Positions 31,416 through 37,020 of a DNA stretch of 37,020 nt are shown one piece after another. This DNA is from CG1-02-33-12 sp964403775 (GTDB lineage: Archaea; Nanobdellota; Nanobdellia; Woesearchaeales; CG1-02-33-12). Position 1 is the stretch's first letter. Every line of letters starts with the position of its first letter. The notes beneath the pieces were generated by a model. That model was not told the origin of the DNA, did not search any database, and saw nothing but the letters and a program-made list of their open reading frames with translations. The DNA is taken from positions 1 to 37,020 of the forward strand of contig CAYOHL010000001.1 in the NCBI GenBank assembly GCA_964403775.1. The letters run 5' to 3'. The position numbers and the translations under genes are program-made.

Positions 31416-32096
31416 CTAACTTATAACAGTTCCATTGAATTCCTTTTCATCTAAAAAATTCCTGAGATTATCTAAATCAGTTCCCTTTAGTATTACAACC
31501 TTTAGCTTGAGTTTTTCTGCCTCTCTTGCTGCCATAGGGTCAAATGGAGTGTTAAGTCCCGGGTCCCATTTATCCCCAGCTATCTTCCTGAAATTTTTCC
31601 ATGAGATTTTTTTAAATGGTTTTGCATTGCTGTTATTTTTTGGCTCTTTATCATAAACATAATCTATATCACTCATATTAACAACTGTCTTTACATTAAA
31701 GTTCTTTGCAAGCATCACAGCGTCATAATCAGTGCTAAAGCCTGGCTTCCAGCCAGATGCAATAAGGACCTTTTTCTTAAATTCAATTTTTTCATTCGGA
31801 TTATGGACAATTTTTTCATTGACAATATCAAGAAAGAGGGTTTTTATGAGCTGTGCATTTAATCTTGTCGTGTGAATTCCGATCCAGTCCAAGTCCTCAT
31901 TCCTTAAGCTGCTTACTTTTGCAGCAGCATCTTGGTAGCGCCTGCATGTTTTTCCTCCGCCGCAGACAATAACCGCCTTATTTCCTTTTTCAACAAAGCC
32001 TGTTATGACTTTTTTGAAACCCTTTAGAAACCCCACATCTATCTTGCCAGAAACTATTATTGAGCCGCCCAATGATATCACAACTGTTTTTGCCAT
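31416..32096 (-). CDS. pyrH: UMP kinase, archaeal type
   Basis: Phosphorylates UMP to UDP with ATP. The 226-residue amino-acid-kinase-fold protein has VVISLGGSIIV (P-loop-like start), IVCGGGKTCRRYQDAA, the STDYDAVMLAKNF motif and the NMSDIDYVYDKEPK motif. Length and motif spacing match archaeal PyrH. It is convergent with porB and divergent from the P-type ATPase gene, with a shared 125-bp promoter gap. Confidence 0.93.
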   Translation of the reverse strand: MAKTVVISLGGSIIVSGKIDVGFLKGFKKVITGFVEKGNKAVIVCGGGKTCRRYQDAAAKVSSLRNEDLDWIGIHTTRLNAQLIKTLFLDIVNEKIVHNPNEKIEFKKKVLIASGWKPGFSTDYDAVMLAKNFNVKTVVNMSDIDYVYDKEPKNNSNAKPFKKISWKNFRKIAGDKWDPGLNTPFDPMAAREAEKLKLKVVILKGTDLDNLRNFLDEKEFNGTVIS

Positions 32097-32220
32097 CTTT
32101 TGCTTTCACAAAATAATTTAAAACCCCAATTCATATAAATACCTTTTGGATTTAAGAATTTGAAAAATAATAAGTTATATAAACAAATAATATTTTAAAT
32201 TATTAAAAAGAGGCTGATGT

Positions 32221-34857
32221 ATGGATTACTGTAATTATCCTGCAAATAAGATATTAGATGAGTTTAAGACATCTTATAAAGGTATTTCGCAGCAAGAGGC
32301 AGAGAAAAGGCTTGAGAAATATGGTTTTAATGAGATTAAAGAAGAGAAAAAAATAAGCCTTTTTCAGATATTTTTCAGCCAGTTCAAAAGCCCGCTTATT
32401 CTTATACTTCTAGCCGCAATCATTCTAACTTTGATAATTGGCGAATATATAGACTCTATGCTTATATCTGCTATTGTCATTGTCAATGCATTGCTTGGTT
32501 CTGCCCAGGAATACAAGGCAGAAAAATCAATAGCTGCATTGAAAAAGCTTACAAGCCTTAAGGCAAATGCTATAAGGGATGGAAAAGAAGAGAGAATACT
32601 GGCTAAAGAGCTCGTTCCCGGCGATATAATAAGGCTTGAAGAAGGGGAAAAAATACCTGCTGATGCTCGGCTTATCGAGGTAATAAGCCTGGAAACACAT
32701 GAGTCAGCGCTTACAGGAGAATCAACCCCTGTTGCAAAGGAAACTAATGCTCTAAAGAAAAAAAAATCAGTTGCTGAGCAAACAAACATGGTTTTTTCAG
32801 GCACTACAATAACCAGGGGAAGAGGCAAGGCAGTTGTTGTAAGAACAGGGATGGCAACAGAAATCGGCAGGATAGCAGAGATGATGCAGTCTGAAAAAAA
32901 AGAGCAGACTCCATTGCAGCTGACACTTGCTAAATTCGGAAAACTGCTTGGAGCAGCTGTAATTTTTATATGCATTATTGTGTTTTTAACAGGCCTCTTA
33001 AGGGGGAATGAGATTGTAGAGATGTTTGTGAATGCTATTGCATTAGCAGTTGCTGCAATTCCTGAAGGACTGCCTGCAGTTGTAACAATTACGCTAGCAC
33101 TTGGTGTCACAAGGCTTGTCAGGAAAAATGCATTAGTAAGAAAACTCCATTCTGTTGAGACCCTTGGCTGCACAAATGTTATCTGCACTGACAAGACAGG
33201 AACATTGACAAAAGATGAGATGACTGTCAAGGAGCTTTTTGCAAACAATAGGTTAATAGAGGTGACAGGCCAGGGCTATTCAAAAAAAGGGATGTTTCTG
33301 GACAGCACACTGAATGATTACGGGCTTCTGCTAAGAGTAAGTGCATTGTGCAATAATGCGTCAATAAGCCATGAAAAAATTTTTGGAGACCCGACCGAAA
33401 CAGCATTGCTGGTTTGTGCTGCAAAAGCCAGCCTATCTAGGGAAAACCTTGAGCAGGATTTTCCGAGAATACATGAGATTCCCTTTGACTCTGAAAGAAA
33501 GATGATGACTACCATCCACAAGAATAAGGATGGGGAGACTGCTTTTGTCAAGGGTGCCCCGAAACAAATTATTGAAAAATGCTCTTTTTATTACGAGAAT
33601 GGAAAAATTATAAAATTGACAAGCAGCAAGAAAGAAGAACTATTGAATAAAAACAGGGAGATGGCTTCAAAGGCATTAAGGATTCTGGCCATGGCATTCA
33701 GGAAGCTGCCCAAAAAAATAAAATACTCAGCGGAAAATATTGAAAAAGGGCTTGTTTTTGTTGGATTTGCTGGGATGATGGACCCTCCAAGGGCAGAGGT
33801 TAAGGATGCTATTGTGCTTTGCAGGAAAGCCGGAATAAGGGTCATAATGCTTACAGGCGACCAGAGAACAACTGCTAAGGCAATAGGCATGCAGATTGGC
33901 TTAATAACTAAAGATGATAAGGTTGTTACAGGCATGGACATAATAGGGCTTTCTGACAGGGAATTTGATGATGTGGTTAAGGAAGCAAAAATATTTGCGC
34001 GAATCTCACCCAGCGACAAAATAAGGATTGTTGACTCATTGAAAAAATATGGGAATGTCGTTGCAATGACCGGCGACGGGGTTAATGATGCCCCTGCCCT
34101 GAAAAAAGCAGATATTGGCATTGCGATGGGAATAACAGGAACAGATGTTTCAAAGGAAGCATCTGATATGGTTCTTCTGGATGATAACTTTGCATCAATA
34201 GTTAACACTATAGAGGAAGGAAGGGGAATATATGATAACATAAAGAAGTTTGTGGAATATCTTCTGTCATCCAACCTGGGTGAGATACTTGTTATTTTTG
34301 CTGCCATACTTCTTGGCTTTCCATTGCCATTGATAGCAGTACATATTTTGTGGATTAACCTTACTACAGATGGATTGCCGGCGCTTGCATTAAGTGTTGA
34401 CCCTCTTGAACAGGGCATTATGGAGAGAAAGCCCAGGAAAAAAGAAAGCCAGATATTTTCAAAAAATATTGTTTTAAGGATGGCGGCTGTTGGCATTATA
34501 ATGTGTGCAGGCACCCTGGCCTTGTTTAAGCTTTATGATCCTGCAAATAATCTGATTTATGCACAGACAATGGCCTTCTCAACCCTGATGATGTTCCAGA
34601 TGTTCAATGTGTTTAACTGTAGGTCAGAGAGAAACTCTTTATTTAAGATAGGTGTTTTTTCAAACAAATACCTTATGGGGGCAATAGCTGTCTCAATTCT
34701 GCTGCAGGTTATGGTTATCCATACAGGATTAGGAGCATTCTTTAAAACAACCCCTTTATCCATGGTTGACTGGGCTTATGTTTTTCTGGTCTCAAGCACT
34801 GTCCTGCTATTTGGCGAAATAATAAAGCTTATAAGCAACAAAATAAAGAAGCTCTAG
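32221..34857 (+). CDS. P-type Ca2+-transporting ATPase, P2A-like
   Basis: An 878-residue cation pump. It has the actuator TGES (165-168), the M4 ion-site PEGLP (281-285), the phosphorylated Asp324 in DKTGTLT, MTGDGVNDAPALKKADIG in the P-domain hinge, and the M5-M6 block with SSNLGE and NLTTDGLPALAL. The M4 PEGLP and M6 NxxTDG signature is that of SERCA/PMR1-type Ca2+ pumps, not heavy-metal or K+ pumps. About ten membrane segments. It is followed by a CaCA exchanger with a 9-bp gap, so both likely control calcium or another divalent cation. Ion specificity is inferred from motifs. Confidence 0.92.
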   Translation: MDYCNYPANKILDEFKTSYKGISQQEAEKRLEKYGFNEIKEEKKISLFQIFFSQFKSPLILILLAAIILTLIIGEYIDSMLISAIVIVNALLGSAQEYKAEKSIAALKKLTSLKANAIRDGKEERILAKELVPGDIIRLEEGEKIPADARLIEVISLETHESALTGESTPVAKETNALKKKKSVAEQTNMVFSGTTITRGRGKAVVVRTGMATEIGRIAEMMQSEKKEQTPLQLTLAKFGKLLGAAVIFICIIVFLTGLLRGNEIVEMFVNAIALAVAAIPEGLPAVVTITLALGVTRLVRKNALVRKLHSVETLGCTNVICTDKTGTLTKDEMTVKELFANNRLIEVTGQGYSKKGMFLDSTLNDYGLLLRVSALCNNASISHEKIFGDPTETALLVCAAKASLSRENLEQDFPRIHEIPFDSERKMMTTIHKNKDGETAFVKGAPKQIIEKCSFYYENGKIIKLTSSKKEELLNKNREMASKALRILAMAFRKLPKKIKYSAENIEKGLVFVGFAGMMDPPRAEVKDAIVLCRKAGIRVIMLTGDQRTTAKAIGMQIGLITKDDKVVTGMDIIGLSDREFDDVVKEAKIFARISPSDKIRIVDSLKKYGNVVAMTGDGVNDAPALKKADIGIAMGITGTDVSKEASDMVLLDDNFASIVNTIEEGRGIYDNIKKFVEYLLSSNLGEILVIFAAILLGFPLPLIAVHILWINLTTDGLPALALSVDPLEQGIMERKPRKKESQIFSKNIVLRMAAVGIIMCAGTLALFKLYDPANNLIYAQTMAFSTLMMFQMFNVFNCRSERNSLFKIGVFSNKYLMGAIAVSILLQVMVIHTGLGAFFKTTPLSMVDWAYVFLVSSTVLLFGEIIKLISNKIKKL

Positions 34858-34866
34858 GAGGATTAA

Positions 34867-35814
34867 ATGTTGATAGTTAACCTCTTAATATTTGCATTGG
34901 CATGCATTGTTCTTGTGACAAGCGGCACCCTGTTAGTCAAAACCCTTACGAAGATAGCTGCCTTCCTAAAGCTGAGCGAGTTTGTTGTTGGCTTTATAAT
35001 AATGGCATTTGCAACATCTCTCCCTGAATTATTTGTTGGCATAACATCTGCACTGGCTAAAAATCCTGCATTGTCCCTTGGAAACATCATTGGCGCAAAT
35101 ATAATAGACCTTACGCTGGTGGTTGGCGTTGTGATACTTATTGGCAGGGGGATAAAAATTGAGAGCAGGAAAACAAAGACAGATGCGCTTTATATGGTTT
35201 TTATTGCCGCACTGCCAATGGTTTTGATGCTAATAGGCAGCTCTTTATCAAGGCTTGATGGTGTTATTTTATTAATTGCATTTGCACTTTATGCAAGGAG
35301 AATCCTGAAACAAAGGAGGTTATTTAAAAAAGAGGTGGAAGATGGCATTAAAAGGCCCGAGATTATCATTACAACAGTATTATTTATCTTTAGCCTTGCC
35401 CTGTTATTTTTAAGTGCGAGATTTGTTGTTGAATATGCAACCTTGTTGTCTGTTGATTTAGCACTGCCGCCAATAATTGTTGGGTTGTTTATCATATCAA
35501 TAGGAACCACTTTGCCTGAACTCACATTTGGAATCAGGGCAGTTCTGGCAGGGCACTCACAGATGGCCCTTGGTGACTTAATTGGCGCAGTGGTTGTTAA
35601 CTCAACATTTGTCTTGGGAATTGTTTCCATTATATGCCCAATCACTGCAAACATGCTCCTGTTTTCTGTAAGTGCAATCTTTATGGTTGTGGTTGCATTT
35701 TTATTTGCAACATTTGTTGAGAGCGGCAACAAATTATACATCAAGGAGGGCATATCCCTAATAATGCTCTACATTTTCTTTGTTATTATTGAGTTCTACA
35801 TAAAGGCAATTTAA
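34867..35814 (+). CDS. CaCA-family Na+/Ca2+ exchanger
   Basis: A 315-residue antiporter with two inverted alpha-repeats. The first is GFIIMAFATSLPELFVG with GNIIGANIIDL; the second is GLFIISIGTTLPELTFG with GDLIGAVVVNSTF. These supply the ion-binding Glu, Thr and Asn/Asp residues. Ten or so membrane helices fit a full-length YrbG/NCX_Mj-type exchanger. The ATG follows GGAGG at 34857-34861, which overlaps the pump stop region. The two genes form a calcium-homeostasis operon. Confidence 0.92.
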   Translation: MLIVNLLIFALACIVLVTSGTLLVKTLTKIAAFLKLSEFVVGFIIMAFATSLPELFVGITSALAKNPALSLGNIIGANIIDLTLVVGVVILIGRGIKIESRKTKTDALYMVFIAALPMVLMLIGSSLSRLDGVILLIAFALYARRILKQRRLFKKEVEDGIKRPEIIITTVLFIFSLALLFLSARFVVEYATLLSVDLALPPIIVGLFIISIGTTLPELTFGIRAVLAGHSQMALGDLIGAVVVNSTFVLGIVSIICPITANMLLFSVSAIFMVVVAFLFATFVESGNKLYIKEGISLIMLYIFFVIIEFYIKAI

Positions 35815-35877
35815 TTACTATCCCAAAAGAGTGATTATCAAAAGCTTTATATAATTCAATTTTTTCCAAAAAATAAA

Positions 35878-36588
35878 ATGCCGGTTATAGAGCCACCTAC
35901 AAAACTAAAACCAATAGAAGAGCTGTTGAGAACTTCTGCTAATATAATAAAAATAGGTGTGGACGTTGATGGCATTGTTGCAAACCTAAATGATGAATTC
36001 TTAAGATTAGCGAACGAGATGTTCTACTATAAAAACACTTACCCTGATTATCCCAAGAAGCTAAAGAAAGAGCTTAGGGCTAGTGATATAACCAGATTTG
36101 ACTATACAGAATGCACCCCTTTAAACAATGGAGATATGAAAAGAATTTTTGAGGTTGTAGAGAAAGAAAAAAAATTGCTTACCTTAAAACCCCTGCCAGA
36201 CGCAAAAAGGGTCATTAATTACCTAACCAATTTTTATGATTTGCCTTTTGCAACCTCAAGAGCAAGCTATTATGCTAATGCTGAAGAACAAACTTTTGAG
36301 TGGTTTGACAAACATAAAATAATCTATAGCAAAAGCAATTTTTTCTTTAGCAATAAAAAGATTGAATTATCAAGGAAGCTTGGCATCTCAAGGTTTATTG
36401 AGGACAGGGCTGAAACAGCACTGGAGTTAGCTGAAAATAACATTGATGTGCTGCTATTTGATTATCCCTGGAACAATGATCCAAAACAGAAATTAATACA
36501 GGAGGTTAACAATCATCCAAGGATTGAAAGAATTTATAATGCCCCCAAGTCTTACTGGCTTAATTTAGAAGACAAGCTGATTAAATAA
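35878..36588 (+). CDS. HAD-superfamily 5'-nucleotidase-like phosphatase
   Basis: A 236-residue HAD-fold protein of the 5'(3')-deoxyribonucleotidase (NT5C) type. Motif I is GVDVDGIVAN (nucleophile Asp in DVDG), motif II is PFATSRA, and motif III/IV is FIEDRAETALELAENNIDVLLFD. The cap region holds Lys/Tyr-rich helices. Substrate is probably a nucleotide, but YorS-type relatives are varied. A TTTATATAA box at 35846-35854 lies 23 nt before the ATG, so it is leaderless. It stands alone between the exchanger and a convergent unknown gene. Confidence 0.83.
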   Translation: MPVIEPPTKLKPIEELLRTSANIIKIGVDVDGIVANLNDEFLRLANEMFYYKNTYPDYPKKLKKELRASDITRFDYTECTPLNNGDMKRIFEVVEKEKKLLTLKPLPDAKRVINYLTNFYDLPFATSRASYYANAEEQTFEWFDKHKIIYSKSNFFFSNKKIELSRKLGISRFIEDRAETALELAENNIDVLLFDYPWNNDPKQKLIQEVNNHPRIERIYNAPKSYWLNLEDKLIK

Positions 36589-36621
36589 TTCTTTTTGGTT
36601 AATTAGTTATAACAGAATAAT

Positions 36622-36975
36622 CTATTTATAGAAAAAGGACCTAAGACTTGTTCTATTAATTAAAGCTTCAAGCTCAACAGGAGCAGCATCAAGGCCCTCT
36701 TTTTTTAAATGCCTTATAGCAGCATCCAAGGCCTGCTTGCATGTTTCATATTCCTCAGGAAAAAGATGCACATCTCTTGACTTAGGGAAAAATTCAACAA
36801 TCGCATATTCTGGCTCAATTCCATATGGGCTTGAAATGTAATTATTAAATTCACCGAATGGAAAAGTTTTATTTTTTAATCTTGATAGATCAAAGCTTAA
36901 AATTTCAATGGTTTCATCTCCCCTTGGAGTTACTCTAAGAAAATACATTTTTTTAGGCACATATTTTGGCTCCAT
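36622..36975 (-). CDS. Unknown conserved-looking protein
   Basis: I do not recognise this 117-residue protein. It starts MEPKYVPKKMYFLRVTPRGD, has an alternating strand-rich centre (IEILSFDLSRLK, YAIVEFFPKSRDVHLFPEE) and an Ala-rich helix (CKQALDAAIRHLKKEG). It looks like a small alpha/beta domain with no membrane segment. A TATA-like ATTTAAATAG lies about 25 nt upstream near the window end. The ATG at 36975 is the only plausible start. Real gene by coding character; function open. Confidence 0.65.
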   Translation of the reverse strand: MEPKYVPKKMYFLRVTPRGDETIEILSFDLSRLKNKTFPFGEFNNYISSPYGIEPEYAIVEFFPKSRDVHLFPEEYETCKQALDAAIRHLKKEGLDAAPVELEALINRTSLRSFFYK

Positions 36976-37020
36976 GCCCTTTAAAAAATTTAGCTCCTAT
37001 TTAAATCTTTTGTTTTTATC

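Noticed and set aside
32364..33248. 294-codon minus-strand ORF inside the P-type ATPase gene
   Set aside because: It is antisense to TGES and DKTGTLT regions of the true protein and has no coherent domain.
33591..34514. 307-codon minus-strand ORF inside the P-type ATPase gene
   Set aside because: It is antisense to the well-supported ATPase (P-domain and M5-M6 motifs); the reading is Ser/Ile-rich with no domain.
1..37020. CRISPR arrays, insertion sequences, prophage or integrated plasmid
   Set aside because: No repeat-spacer pattern, transposase, integrase or phage gene was seen; repeats present are short and local.

Overview
This window is an AT-rich, gene-dense stretch of an archaeal chromosome. 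The evidence is a set of archaeal information genes: diphthine synthase, RIO1 kinase, archaeal DnaG, Orc1/Cdc6, TATA-binding protein, PINA-type PIN-ATPase, RtcB with archease, and archaeal UMP kinase. FtsZ, a bacterial-type SerRS, many very small proteins and a four-subunit 2-oxoacid:ferredoxin oxidoreductase suggest an anaerobic, fermentative lineage, plausibly in or near the DPANN/Woesearchaeota assemblage. That placement is inference; no rRNA is present to test it. I see no CRISPR array, transposase, integrase or prophage.

Layout. 1-5.2 kb: dph5 (-), ftsZ (+) behind a repeat-rich upstream region, rio1 (-), a CsaA-like tRNA-binding protein (+), a ~400-nt interval that folds as a structured RNA on the + strand, then dnaG (+). 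5.3-7.8 kb: a minus-strand pair of membrane-anchored envelope proteins, a parvulin fused to a CPHC thioredoxin domain and a DsbA-like protein with calcium-binding-like repeats. 7.9-9.2 kb: two tandem paralogous single-pass membrane proteins of unknown function. 9.2-10.5 kb: an RsmC-like methyltransferase overlapping a DUF1844 protein, followed by a small lysine-rich protein. 10.5-11.8 kb: a minus-strand methyltransferase and cupin.

11.9-21.6 kb: an OB-fold/HD exoribonuclease with no canonical start codon, a small membrane protein, a Lon protease whose insert is hydrophilic instead of membrane-spanning, a MutS-family ATPase, a PIN-ATPase-KH protein, SerRS and Cdc6. 21.6-22.4 kb: acylphosphatase (-), then about 470 bp with ORB-like sites, a palindrome, two micro-ORFs and a strong GC hairpin terminator; this is a candidate replication origin. 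22.4-26.5 kb: TsaC/YrdC, a phosphoesterase, the rtcB-archease operon and tbp. 26.6-28.1 kb: a 26-aa membrane microprotein, a patatin, a small membrane protein, tRNA-Thr(CGT) with unusual elbow bases, and a 51-aa zinc protein. 28.2-31.4 kb: the por operon (gamma-delta-alpha-Zn protein-beta). 31.4-37 kb: UMP kinase, a P-type Ca2+-type ATPase with a CaCA exchanger, a HAD nucleotidase-like protein and an unknown protein.

Expression logic: many first genes have a TATA-like box ending 20-26 nt before the ATG, which implies leaderless mRNAs. Genes inside operons, and a few isolated ones, carry clear GGAGG/GGTG Shine-Dalgarno sites. The main leads for new biology are the structured RNA before dnaG, the repeat module before ftsZ, the ORB-like region with micro-ORFs after cdc6, the missing start codon of the HD nuclease, and the tRNA-Thr elbow.
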